Of a stretch of 64,000 nucleotides of DNA, positions 39,913 through 47,625 are shown piece after piece. Location: NCBI GenBank assembly GCA_964573395.1, contig CAZNJI010000004.1, positions 1 through 64,000 of the forward strand, given 5' to 3'. Both the position numbers and the translations under genes were made by a program. The stretch is from DATIBQ01 sp964573395 (GTDB taxonomy: Bacteria > Patescibacteriota > Minisyncoccia > Phycocordibacterales > UBA9973). The notes under the pieces are model-generated. The model was not told the DNA's origin. It searched no databases and worked only from the letters and a program-made list of their open reading frames with translations. Every line of letters starts with the position of its first letter. Position 1 is the stretch's first letter.

Positions 39913-39918
39913 AAAGCC

Positions 39919-40335
39919 ATGTTATTCCCGAAGAAAGTAAAATTTAGAAAGTGGCAGAAATTCCGACAGAATCCTGCAAAAGTAAAAGTCGAAACGCGCG
40001 GCACGACGCTCTCTTTCGGCTCATACGGGCTGAAAGCTGAAACTGATGCCCGCATTACCTCAAACCAGCTTGAAGCGGCTCGAAAGGCAATGTCTCGAAA
40101 ACTCACGAAGGTCGGCCGCGTTTGGACCCGAGTATTTCCCGACATGCCGTTCACGACGAAAGCGGCAGAAGTGCCGATGGGAGGCGGAAAAGGCGATCTG
40201 CAGGGATACTGCACTCAAGTTTATCCAGGGCGCATCATTTTTGAAGTTGATGGCGTTAATGAAGAGACCGCTCGAGAAGCGCTCCGAAAGGCCGGAACAA
40301 AATTGCCAATAAAAACTAGAATCATTGTCCGCTAA
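39919..40335 (+). CDS. rplP: Ribosomal protein uL16
   Basis: The 138-aa protein contacts A-site tRNA. It shows KFRKWQKFRQNPAKVKVETR, SYGLKAETDARITSNQLEAAR, RVWTRVFPDMPFTTKAAEV and MGGGKGDLQGYCTQVYPGR. The last motif differs slightly from the usual MGxGKGxPExWVA. Length is normal. Confidence 0.97.
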   Translation: MLFPKKVKFRKWQKFRQNPAKVKVETRGTTLSFGSYGLKAETDARITSNQLEAARKAMSRKLTKVGRVWTRVFPDMPFTTKAAEVPMGGGKGDLQGYCTQVYPGRIIFEVDGVNEETAREALRKAGTKLPIKTRIIVR

Positions 40336-40352
40336 ACGCGAAGTTTTTTACC

Positions 40353-40550
40353 ATGAAGCGAGTTGATACCAAAGGAAAAGACAAGGCAACCATTGAGAAG
40401 GAAGTGCTGGCATTGCGCACGAAACTTCGAGATTTGGCATTCAAAGCGGCCGGTGCCCGAGCTGACAACGTGAAAGAACGCCGCCAGGCGAAAAAAGACA
40501 TCGCACGGCTCTTAACTGCGCTTCGCGCATTGAGCGCTACGGCTGAGTAG
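40353..40550 (+). CDS. rpmC: Ribosomal protein uL29
   Basis: The 65-aa two-helix protein sits by the tunnel exit. Pattern: EKEVLALRTKLRDLAFKAAG then NVKERRQAKKDIARLLTALR, the family LRxxLxxLRFQ...VRxxRRxIARxxT signature in diverged form. Confidence 0.93.
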   Translation: MKRVDTKGKDKATIEKEVLALRTKLRDLAFKAAGARADNVKERRQAKKDIARLLTALRALSATAE

Positions 40551-40594
40551 ACAAGCCCCAGAAAATAAGTATTATTGGAACTTCACCTATACTC

Positions 40595-40837
40595 ATGACG
40601 AAATCAACAAGCCACAAAAGAACATTGAAAGGGACGGTAGTCTCAGACAAGATGGAAAAAACCATCGTGGTTTCCGTAACGCGCTTCGTCAAGCATCCAA
40701 AGTATAAAAAGTACATGAAGATTACGAAGAAGTACAAAGCGCACGATGAGGGAAATGCGGCTCAGGTTGGCGAAATTGTTACCATTCGCGAGACGAAACC
40801 GCTCTCGAAAGATAAACATTTTGAACTCGTAAAATAG
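40595..40837 (+). CDS. rpsQ: Ribosomal protein uS17
   Basis: The 80-aa OB-fold protein has RTLKGTVVSDKMEKTIVVSV, KHPKYKKYMKITKKYKAHDE and IVTIRETKPLSKDKHFELV, the full family signature. rplN follows after 4 nt. Confidence 0.97.
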   Translation: MTKSTSHKRTLKGTVVSDKMEKTIVVSVTRFVKHPKYKKYMKITKKYKAHDEGNAAQVGEIVTIRETKPLSKDKHFELVK

Positions 40838-40841
40838 GCTT

Positions 40842-41213
40842 ATGTTGCAGGACGGATCAATCGTAAAAATTACAGATAACGCCGGAGGAAGGATTGGAAA
40901 AATCTTTAAGATCCTCGGCGGCTCAAAGAAGCGATACGCAAGCATCGGCGATGTCGTGGTGCTTTCAATCAAAACGGCAGAACCGCGCAAGCTCGTGAAG
41001 AAAAAAGACGTGTGCTATGCGGTGGTCGTTCGCCAGAAGAATGCATTCCGCCGCAAAGATGGCTCATACATTCGATTCGATGATAATGCGGTCGTGATCC
41101 TTGAGAAAGGAAAGCAGGAACCGCGCGCCGGACGCGTGTTCGGTCCGATCCCTCGAGAGCTTGCCGAGCTTGGTTACCAGAAAATTATTTCGCTCGCACC
41201 TGAAGTCTTATAA
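40842..41213 (+). CDS. rplN: Ribosomal protein uL14
   Basis: The 123-aa protein has MLQDGSIVKITDNAGGRIGK, VVRQKNAFRRKDGSYIRFDD and NAVVILEKGKQEPRAGRVFG. It ends the run from rpsS. A 178-bp gap with an inverted-repeat element separates it from rplX, to which it would normally be adjacent. Confidence 0.98.
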   Translation: MLQDGSIVKITDNAGGRIGKIFKILGGSKKRYASIGDVVVLSIKTAEPRKLVKKKDVCYAVVVRQKNAFRRKDGSYIRFDDNAVVILEKGKQEPRAGRVFGPIPRELAELGYQKIISLAPEVL

Positions 41214-41243
41214 ATCAAGGAGCAAGGCGACTATGATTTATTG

Positions 41244-41346
41244 ACCCCGCCCTAATTTATTGATTAGAGAACGATGGTGTGATAAGGTAGGCGAGGCAAA
41301 AATTTTTATGCAAGCAGTTAATGTAATGAATAAATTAGGGCGGGGT
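41244..41346 (+). repeat. 103-bp inverted-repeat element between rplN and rplX
   Basis: Perfect 18-bp arms, ACCCCGCCCTAATTTATT (41244-41261) and its complement (41329-41346), enclose 67 bp without a gene. A second hairpin (GATTTTTAT with TTAAAAATC) follows at about 41351-41383. It may be a MITE-like insertion or a leader structure for rplX-rplE. Confidence 0.7.
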
Positions 41347-41391
41347 AGCGATTTTTATACTCGCGTTACTCGTTAAAAATCAGCCATACGT

Positions 41392-41694
41392 ATGAAACTT
41401 AGAAAAGGAGACAACATCATCGTGATAGCCGGCAAAGACAAAGGCACTAAGGCAAGCATTAAAAAAGTGCTTCCTTCAGGACGCTTGGTGGTTGACGGCG
41501 TTGCAAAAATAAAGCGGCACCAGAAATCTCGCCGCCGGAATGAATCAGGGCAGATTATCGAGCGGGAATCGTCAATCCACAGCTCGAACGTGTTGCTCGT
41601 TGATGCAAAATCAGGAAAGGGAACCCGCGTCGGCAAGAAGCTGGTGGGAGAAAAATGGGTTCGCGTTGCCAAAAAGAGCGGCGAACAGGTATAG
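41392..41694 (+). CDS. rplX: Ribosomal protein uL24
   Basis: The 100-aa KOW-domain protein initiates 50S assembly. It shows LRKGDNIIVIAGKDKGTKAS, SGRLVVDGVAKIKRHQKSRR, SSIHSSNVLLVDAKSGKGTR and VGKKLVGEKWVRVAKKSGE. Length is normal. Its transcription probably depends on read-through of the inverted-repeat element upstream. Confidence 0.97.
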   Translation: MKLRKGDNIIVIAGKDKGTKASIKKVLPSGRLVVDGVAKIKRHQKSRRRNESGQIIERESSIHSSNVLLVDAKSGKGTRVGKKLVGEKWVRVAKKSGEQV

Positions 41695-41706
41695 TGAGTT
41701 ACTATC

Positions 41707-42243
41707 ATGCAATTAACGAAGGAAAAAGAACAATCATCATTTCAGGCGCTCGCTGAGTTTGGATACAAAAACAAGCTTGCTTCTCCGCGCCTCACTAAAA
41801 TCGTCGTATCCGTTGGTACCGGTTCAGCGATGAAAAAGGCAAATGACAAAAACGAAAAGATAGCTGAGCGCCTGGCGAAAATTACCGGCCAGAAGCCGGC
41901 ATTGCGCGCCGCAAAGAAATCAGTGGCAAGCTTCAAAATTCGCCAAGGAGACCCGGTCGGGCTCATGGTAACGCTCCGCGGCGCTCGGATGTACCACTTC
42001 CTCGACAAGCTCATTCATATTGCGTTTCCGCGCACCAAAGACTTCCGCGGGCTTGATGCAAAGGCGGTTGATTCAATGGGGAACCTCACTATCGGCATCA
42101 AGGAACATACTATTTTTCCGGAGACGGCCGATGAAGACCTCCGCGACGTGTTCAGCCTTGCCATTACGCTCGTCTCTACCGCAAAGAGCAAAGAAGCAGC
42201 GACTGCATTTTTCGCTCACCTTGGCATTCCTTTCAAGAAATAA
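41707..42243 (+). CDS. rplE: Ribosomal protein uL5
   Basis: The 178-aa 5S rRNA-binding protein shows SPRLTKIVVSVGTGSAMKKA, KKSVASFKIRQGDPVGLMVT, LRGARMYHFLDKLIHIAFPR and NLTIGIKEHTIFPE. It is followed by a 17-bp palindrome rather than by rpsN, so the spc operon is split here. Confidence 0.97.
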   Translation: MQLTKEKEQSSFQALAEFGYKNKLASPRLTKIVVSVGTGSAMKKANDKNEKIAERLAKITGQKPALRAAKKSVASFKIRQGDPVGLMVTLRGARMYHFLDKLIHIAFPRTKDFRGLDAKAVDSMGNLTIGIKEHTIFPETADEDLRDVFSLAITLVSTAKSKEAATAFFAHLGIPFKK

Positions 42244-42257
42244 CTGCTTTTCTTGAC

Positions 42258-42293
42258 ATCAGCCACCGTCTTCATCTGAAGACGGTGGCTGAT
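42258..42293 (+). repeat. Perfect 17-bp palindromic hairpin after rplE
   Basis: ATCAGCCACCGTCTTCA and its exact complement are separated by two bases. There is no T tract for classic termination. The 3' arm runs into the -35 box of the next gene (TTGACT at 42293-42298), so it may also act as an operator or be a remnant repeat. Confidence 0.75.
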
Positions 42294-42320
42294 TGACTTT
42301 TCAGGGGGAGAACATACGAT
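42293..42320 (+). promoter_or_regulatory. Promoter of the 211-aa inserted gene
   Basis: TTGACT (42293-42298), 16-nt spacer, TACGAT (42315-42320). The gene starts 16 nt further on. Confidence 0.65.
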
Positions 42321-42336
42321 GTTTTAAAAGTAACAT

Positions 42337-42972
42337 ATGAATATAGATGCCCTAACGGTTGTTTGCCTACTGTTTTTTCTGATCATACTCTGGCAAGGCA
42401 TGCGCATACGGCGACAGGGAAGCCTGCTTCGATCCTTCTACAAGAGCAGTATGCATCATTCGCTTAAATGCGAAAAGGAAACGCTGACCTATCGAAAAGT
42501 TATCGATTTGTGGAGCAATTCTCCCGAGTTCCTTGCAAGCCGGCGCACGCTTCTTGGCGTGCTCAGGTCCCTCTTTCGATACATCACTTTTGCCCTTTTT
42601 GGAAAAAAGCTAGGATCGAAAGAGAAATGGGCATTCGATACAAAGGCGGAGTTCATGAGCCTGGCGACCTTGCCGCTTATCTTGCGCATAAATGCGATTC
42701 AGTCTTACCATCTACTCCAGCTCTTTTTCAGCGGCTATGAAAAATCTTCTCCCAAGGTAATCCATGCTATCCATTTGCGGGTGGTGCATGCTACGGCAGG
42801 GCACGTTGCTGTCCTTCTGGTAAAGGAATTAGAGGCGCAAGAAAAGCGCATGCGAGAAAAACCCGAGGGTAGATTTGTCGAACAGTTCATCAGGATGGTT
42901 CAGTATACTCCTGCATTTAAGCCTTATTTGGAGCATCCAGTAGTGATCCAAGCATTGCAACCGTTTTCGTAA
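42337..42972 (+). CDS. Hypothetical N-terminally anchored protein inside the spc operon
   Basis: The 211-aa protein has one membrane helix at residues about 5-22 (LTVVCLLFFLIILWQGM) followed by a basic, helical, His- and Leu-rich cytoplasmic part (MHHSLKCEKETLTYRKVIDL, RVVHATAGHVAVLLVKELEA). No family recognised. It is bracketed by its own promoter and terminator between rplE and rpsN, clearly an insertion into a conserved operon. Confidence 0.75.
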   Translation: MNIDALTVVCLLFFLIILWQGMRIRRQGSLLRSFYKSSMHHSLKCEKETLTYRKVIDLWSNSPEFLASRRTLLGVLRSLFRYITFALFGKKLGSKEKWAFDTKAEFMSLATLPLILRINAIQSYHLLQLFFSGYEKSSPKVIHAIHLRVVHATAGHVAVLLVKELEAQEKRMREKPEGRFVEQFIRMVQYTPAFKPYLEHPVVIQALQPFS

Positions 42973-43008
42973 AGACTCCCTGAAAACTCAGAAGGGAGTC
43001 TTTTTCTT
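42971..43008 (+). terminator. Terminator after the 211-aa gene
   Basis: AAAGACTCCCT and AGGGAGTCTTT with an 11-nt loop and T5. Confidence 0.9.
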
Positions 43009-43010
43009 TC

Positions 43011-43039
43011 TTGACCAAAAGGGTCTATTCTGGTAGGAT
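43011..43039 (+). promoter_or_regulatory. Promoter of the rpsN-secY operon
   Basis: TTGACC (43011-43016), 17-nt spacer, extended -10 TG-G-TAGGAT (43031-43039). The leader of about 120 nt contains complementary CCTCTTT and AAAGAGG segments that could pair. Confidence 0.7.
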
Positions 43040-43165
43040 TGCCTGACTCCTCTTTCGAATCCGTTTTCCTCTCTTTGATCCCGCCTTGGTCCCACCATAC
43101 AAGGAATTAAAGAAAGTTACACGCGATATTCTTAGGGGAAAAGAGGTTTTATTATTTTTTTTATT

Positions 43166-43351
43166 ATGGCTAAAACATCAACAGTTGTCCGATCTCAAAA
43201 GAAACCGAAGTACAGCACTCGGGCGGTAAACCGCTGTTTCCGCTGCACTCGCCGCCATGGCTACATGCGCGACTTCGGCCTCTGCCGCATTTGTTTCAGA
43301 GAGCTCGCAAACGAGGGACAAATTCCAGGTGTTCGCAAGTCTTCTTGGTAA
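43166..43351 (+). CDS. rpsN: Ribosomal protein uS14, zinc-binding type (type Z)
   Basis: The 61-aa protein has a CX2CX12CX2C zinc knuckle (CFRC ... CRIC) and the C-terminal [18 protein letters not shown]. This short zinc form is common in thermophiles, Gram-positives and CPR bacteria. First gene of the downstream spc segment; rpsH starts one base after the stop. Confidence 0.98.
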   Translation: MAKTSTVVRSQKKPKYSTRAVNRCFRCTRRHGYMRDFGLCRICFRELANEGQIPGVRKSSW

Positions 43352-43352
43352 T

Positions 43353-43742
43353 ATGGACGGAATCGCAAACATGCTCATCAGCATAAAGAACGGCAGCCTC
43401 GTCTCAAAAGAGACAGTCGTGGTTCCGTTTTCAAACATGAAGCTTGCAATCGCTGAATGCTTGAAAATAAACGGCTTTGTCGGCAGTGTGTCGAAGAAAA
43501 CCGAGAAGAACAACGTTCCGGTGCTTGCAATCGAGCTGCTCTACGGAGATGCCGGTTCGAAGATCCACGACGTAAAGCGGATCTCAAAGCCGTCTCGCCG
43601 GATGTATTCTGGCGTAAAGGATCTTCGCCCGTTTAAAAACGGACACGGCATGTACGTGCTCTCAACGCCGAAGGGAATTTTGAGCGACAAGCAGGCGAAG
43701 AAAGAACAGGTCGGCGGAGAGTTACTTTTTTCAATTTGGTAA
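43353..43742 (+). CDS. rpsH: Ribosomal protein uS8
   Basis: The 129-aa protein begins MDGIANMLISIKNGSL and ends KKEQVGGELLFSIW, with PSRRMYSGVKDLRPFKNGHG in between, matching the family's C-terminal rRNA-binding part in diverged form. In E. coli S8 regulates the spc operon. The start at 43353 avoids an overlap with rpsN. Confidence 0.97.
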   Translation: MDGIANMLISIKNGSLVSKETVVVPFSNMKLAIAECLKINGFVGSVSKKTEKNNVPVLAIELLYGDAGSKIHDVKRISKPSRRMYSGVKDLRPFKNGHGMYVLSTPKGILSDKQAKKEQVGGELLFSIW

Positions 43743-43746
43743 ACAT

Positions 43747-44280
43747 ATGAGTCGTATCGGCAAACAACAACTTACAGTTCCCGCAAACACTAGCTGTTCA
43801 TTCGAAAACGGCGTCTTTACCGTCAAAGGCCCGCTCGGAACGCTTGCAAAAACGTTCAAGCCGGCAGTAGAGATTACGATTGCAGATAACATAGTAACGT
43901 TTCGCCCAACTGCCGAAGATCCGTTTACCCGCGCACTCTGGGGAACATATGCTTCTCACGTGAAGAACATGATTGCGGGAGTAAATACCCAATACGTGAA
44001 GCGTCTGATTCTCGAGGGGGTCGGATTTAAGAGCGAAGTGAAAGGAAAGGAAATCCACTTTGCACTTGGGTTCTCGCACCCGGTTGTAGTAGCAATTCCG
44101 GAAGGGCTTACCGTTACTGCTGAAAAAAACAACATCACTATTTCCGGAATTGATAAGGAGCTCGTCGGGCAGTTTGCGGCAAAAGTTCGCGCCATGAAGA
44201 AGCCTGAGCCGTATAAGGGAAAAGGATTCCGGTACGATACTGAAGTTATTCGCCGAAAAGCTGGCAAGAAAACAGCATAA
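43747..44280 (+). CDS. rplF: Ribosomal protein uL6
   Basis: The 177-aa protein is built of two homologous folds. Motifs: MSRIGKQQLTVPANTSCSFE, GTYASHVKNMIAGVNTQYVK and the C-terminal PEPYKGKGFRYDTEVIRRKA. Length is normal. Confidence 0.98.
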   Translation: MSRIGKQQLTVPANTSCSFENGVFTVKGPLGTLAKTFKPAVEITIADNIVTFRPTAEDPFTRALWGTYASHVKNMIAGVNTQYVKRLILEGVGFKSEVKGKEIHFALGFSHPVVVAIPEGLTVTAEKNNITISGIDKELVGQFAAKVRAMKKPEPYKGKGFRYDTEVIRRKAGKKTA

Positions 44281-44288
44281 AAATAATT

Positions 44289-44636
44289 ATGTCTAAGCAA
44301 ACCACACAAGAAAAGAAGGCAAGAATCAAGCGAAAGATCCGCAGCCGGATTTCGGGTACGGAAGCGCGCCCGCGGCTCTCCGTGTACCGATCAAACGCGT
44401 TCATTTACGCTCAGCTCGTCGACGATCAGAATGGAAAAACCATTGCTGCAGCTTCAGATCTTAAAATGAAGAAAATGAAAAAAGTTGATGCGGCAAAAGC
44501 GGTTGGAAAGGAAATTGCGGCGAAGGCATTGGCGAAAGGGATTACTGCGGTATCGTTCGATCGAAACGGATTCAAGTATACTGGCCGGGTAAAGACGCTT
44601 GCCGATGAAGCGCGAGCTGCAGGGCTTATTTTTTAA
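44289..44636 (+). CDS. rplR: Ribosomal protein uL18
   Basis: The 115-aa 5S rRNA-binding protein shows KRKIRSRISGTEARPRLSVY, RSNAFIYAQLVDDQNGKTIA and VSFDRNGFKYTGRVKTLADE. It precedes rpsE by 6 nt. Confidence 0.97.
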   Translation: MSKQTTQEKKARIKRKIRSRISGTEARPRLSVYRSNAFIYAQLVDDQNGKTIAAASDLKMKKMKKVDAAKAVGKEIAAKALAKGITAVSFDRNGFKYTGRVKTLADEARAAGLIF

Positions 44637-44642
44637 TTACGT

Positions 44643-45233
44643 ATGACTGAAGAAAAGAAAACAACATCATCAAAGAGACCATCAAACCGTTCAGGCGGAA
44701 GAGATGAAGGCGGCCGCCGATCGTTTGCCGACCGGCCAAAGGAATTCGACCAGAAGATGCTCGAGGTTCGCCGCGTAACTCGCGTGGTTGCCGGAGGACG
44801 CCGCATGAGCTTTGCTGTTTCAATGATTATTGGAGACAAAAAAGGAATGGTGGGTGTTGGAACCGGCAAGGGAAACGACACCTCTCTGGCAATTGCAAAA
44901 GCGCTTAAGAATGCCCGAAAGAATGCGGTGAAGCTCAAACTTACCGAATCGGGCTCGATCCCGCACGAAATCGGCGCGAAGTACTGCAGCTCAACGGTAA
45001 CAATCTTTCCGAATAAGGGCCGCGGGTTGGTATCAGGCGCAGCCGTTCGCGCCATCCTTGAAATTGCCGGAGTAAAAGACGTTACGTCGAAAGTACTTTC
45101 GGGAAGCAAGAACAAGCTCAACACCGCTCGCGCCGCTATTGAAGCGCTCTCAATCATTGCAACCAAGTATCAGCCGCAGGCAAGCGCTCCAGCGCGGGCT
45201 CCTGAAGAAGCTGCCGCTCCTATTGAAAGTTAA
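44643..45233 (+). CDS. rpsE: Ribosomal protein uS5
   Basis: The 196-aa protein is involved in decoding fidelity. A charged N-terminal extension (about 1-35) precedes the core RRVTRVVAGGRRMSFAVSMI, GDKKGMVGVGTGKGNDTSLA and AVRAILEIAGVKDVTSKVLS. It is followed directly by rplO; rpmD (uL30), which normally lies between them, is absent. Confidence 0.97.
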   Translation: MTEEKKTTSSKRPSNRSGGRDEGGRRSFADRPKEFDQKMLEVRRVTRVVAGGRRMSFAVSMIIGDKKGMVGVGTGKGNDTSLAIAKALKNARKNAVKLKLTESGSIPHEIGAKYCSSTVTIFPNKGRGLVSGAAVRAILEIAGVKDVTSKVLSGSKNKLNTARAAIEALSIIATKYQPQASAPARAPEEAAAPIES

Positions 45234-45244
45234 GAATTATTACC

Positions 45245-45682
45245 ATGCTACATACGCTGAAACGAACAACGAAAAATAAAAAGCCAAAGCTTGTCGGGCG
45301 AGGGGGAACGCGCGGTAAAACTTCTGGCCGCGGTACGAAAGGGCAGAAAGCGCGCGCTGGGCACAAGATTCGCCCGCAGCTTCGCGATACCATCAAAAAG
45401 CTGCCAAAGCTTCGCGGCCGAGGGAAGAACGTCAATAAGGCATTCCGCCAGCGGGCGGCAGTGGTAAACCTTGCCGCAATCAATGCACACTTTGATGCCG
45501 GCACTATTATTCGGCCGCAAACGCTTTTTTCGGCTGGCCTAATTCGACGAACCAGCGGAGCGCTTCCGGAAGTGAAAATACTTGCTGCCGGAGAGATTAC
45601 CAAGGCGTTTTCATTCTATAACTGCACCATTTCAGCCGGAGCAAAAGAAAAAATTGAGAAAGCGGGGGGAACCGTCAAGTAA
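45245..45682 (+). CDS. rplO: Ribosomal protein uL15
   Basis: The 145-aa protein has the Gly/Lys/Arg-rich N-terminal arm GRGGTRGKTSGRGTKGQKAR and a C-terminal globular part ending KIEKAGGTVK. secY starts 6 nt after the stop. Confidence 0.97.
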   Translation: MLHTLKRTTKNKKPKLVGRGGTRGKTSGRGTKGQKARAGHKIRPQLRDTIKKLPKLRGRGKNVNKAFRQRAAVVNLAAINAHFDAGTIIRPQTLFSAGLIRRTSGALPEVKILAAGEITKAFSFYNCTISAGAKEKIEKAGGTVK

Positions 45683-45688
45683 AAAGTC

Positions 45689-46966
45689 ATGCAGGCATTT
45701 TTTTCAAAAGCAAAAATCCTCTTCACCGACAGCCAGCTTCGAAACCGACTCCTTTTCATGCTCGGCGCGCTCTTTGTGTTCCGGCTTCTTGCCGCGGTTC
45801 CGATTCCGGGCGTTGATACCATTCGGTTGAACCAGTTCCTGTTCGATAACCAAGCGTTCGGCCTTTTCAATATTTTTTCCGGCGGCGGACTTTCTAATCT
45901 TTCAATCGTCATGCTCGGCGTCGGGCCGTACATTACTGCTTCGATCATCATGCAGCTCCTTACCATGATGGTTCCGCGCATGAAGGAAATGTATCAAGAG
46001 AATGGCGAGATGGGGCGAAAAAAGTTCAGCCACATTACCCGCATGATTACGGTGCCGATCGCAATCCTTCAAGGGTTCTCGTTCCTCCTCTTGTTCAAGC
46101 GCCAAGGGATCCTTCCGCTCTTAACTCCGTTTGACATGGGAATCAACATCGCAATTATCGTTGCCGGATCGATGCTGCTGATGTGGATCGGCGAATTGGT
46201 AACCGAATTCGGTATCGGAAACGGGGTTTCGCTCATCATTTTTGCCGGCATCGTGGCTGCCATTCCAACCAGCGTTTCGCAATTCCTCTTTACCTATACT
46301 GCGGCACAGCTACCAACTACCATCCTTTTTGCTGCAGTGGGAATTCTGGTCGTTGCCGGAGTCGTACTGATCGGCGAAGCTGAGCGCCCGGTGCCCGTAA
46401 CCTATGCGCGCCAAGCGCACGGCGGCGGACAGCCGGCATCGGGGAAGAGCGCAAGCTACCTGCCGCTTCGCCTGAACCAGGCAGGGGTCATTCCGATTAT
46501 TTTTGCGCTCTCAATTCTCTTGTTTCCGCAGATGCTCGCTAACTTCTTCCAATCTTCCGCGAATCCAACCTTGCAAGCCATTGCGCTCAACATTACCTCA
46601 TTCCTCCAGAATACCTGGGCCTATGCCGCAGTATACTTTGTGCTCGTAATCGCCTTTACCTATTTTTATACGGCCGTAACGTTCGACCCGAAGCAGATTG
46701 CAACAAACCTCCAGCGCGGCGGCGCGTTCATTCCCGGCATCCGTCCGGGTGAATCAACCATGCAGTTCTTGGGAAGCGTGGTAACCCGCATTACGCTCGT
46801 GGGCTCCATTTTCCTCGGTTTAGTGGCTGTCCTTCCGCTCATTGTGCAGGCGGCAACCGGCATCACCGCGTTAACGCTTGGCGGCACAGCACTCCTCATC
46901 GTCGTCTCTGTCATTTTGGATATTGCCAAAAAGCTTGATGCGCAGATCTCGATGCACGAGTACTAG
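45689..46966 (+). CDS. secY: Preprotein translocase subunit SecY
   Basis: The 425-aa channel subunit of the Sec translocon has ten membrane helices. Motifs: IPIPGVDTIRLNQFL, GGGLSNLSIVMLGVGPYITA (first signature), PVTYARQAHGGGQPASGKSA and LPLRLNQAGVIPIIFALSIL. It exports the many signal-peptide proteins seen in this window. It is last in the ribosomal operon before adk. Confidence 0.98.
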   Translation: MQAFFSKAKILFTDSQLRNRLLFMLGALFVFRLLAAVPIPGVDTIRLNQFLFDNQAFGLFNIFSGGGLSNLSIVMLGVGPYITASIIMQLLTMMVPRMKEMYQENGEMGRKKFSHITRMITVPIAILQGFSFLLLFKRQGILPLLTPFDMGINIAIIVAGSMLLMWIGELVTEFGIGNGVSLIIFAGIVAAIPTSVSQFLFTYTAAQLPTTILFAAVGILVVAGVVLIGEAERPVPVTYARQAHGGGQPASGKSASYLPLRLNQAGVIPIIFALSILLFPQMLANFFQSSANPTLQAIALNITSFLQNTWAYAAVYFVLVIAFTYFYTAVTFDPKQIATNLQRGGAFIPGIRPGESTMQFLGSVVTRITLVGSIFLGLVAVLPLIVQAATGITALTLGGTALLIVVSVILDIAKKLDAQISMHEY

Positions 46967-47020
46967 TTTGGTCTGCATACCTGCTTATTATTTGGGCTAT
47001 TTTCATTTATAATGAACCAT

Positions 47021-47620
47021 ATGCTACAAGAACCGCTCGTCTGCATCTTTATCGGACAATCAGGCTGCGGCAAGGGAACTCAGGCAGACCTGCTTGAAAA
47101 ACGGCTTCGTGAATTAAATCCGGAACGGTCAATGTTCCGAGTGGAAACGGGGGACACTTTTCGGGAGTTCATTACCGGTTCTTCGTATACGGCGCGCCTT
47201 ACTAAGGCAATCATGGACGAGGGGAAGCTTGCGCCTCCGTTTTTGGCAATCCACGTGTGGTCGCACATTTTAATCGAGTCGTACAAGGGAAACGAGCATG
47301 TCATTTTCGACGGAACGCCGCGCGTGTTTGCCGAAGTCTCTGCACTTGATTCAGCGGTGAGTTTTTACAAGTGGCATCCGCATGTCGTGTTCTTAAACGT
47401 TTCAGACGGCTGGGCGCGGAAGCGGCTGGGCGAACGGAAGCGGGAAGACGATCTGGAAGCATCAGACGTTGAAGAGCGGCTCCATTGGTACCACACGACA
47501 GTCGTTCCGGTTGTGGAGTATCTCCAGCACACGCCGCCCTATCTGTTCCATGAAATCAACGGCGAACAGACCATTGAAGATGTTCATCGAGACGTGGTAA
47601 AGGCAATTGGCCTTCAGTAA
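47021..47620 (+). CDS. adk: Adenylate kinase family nucleoside monophosphate kinase
   Basis: The product is about 199 aa. P-loop FIGQSGCGKGTQAD, NMP-binding FRVETGDTFREFI and FDGTPRVFAEV (DGxPR-like) are clear. The LID region is short and lacks zinc cysteines (KRLGERKREDDLEASDVEER). A TATAAT box (47008-47013) ends 7 nt before ATG 47021 and overlaps the ATG at 47012, so the leaderless start at 47021 is chosen. Position between secY and map is the classical place of adk. Nucleotide specificity is inferred. Confidence 0.9.
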   Translation: MLQEPLVCIFIGQSGCGKGTQADLLEKRLRELNPERSMFRVETGDTFREFITGSSYTARLTKAIMDEGKLAPPFLAIHVWSHILIESYKGNEHVIFDGTPRVFAEVSALDSAVSFYKWHPHVVFLNVSDGWARKRLGERKREDDLEASDVEERLHWYHTTVVPVVEYLQHTPPYLFHEINGEQTIEDVHRDVVKAIGLQ

Positions 47621-47625
47621 TTTCT

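Noticed and set aside
47012..47020. ATG 47012 as the adk start
   Set aside because: This ATG overlaps the TATAAT box; ATG 47021, 7 nt after it, fits the leaderless pattern of the genome.
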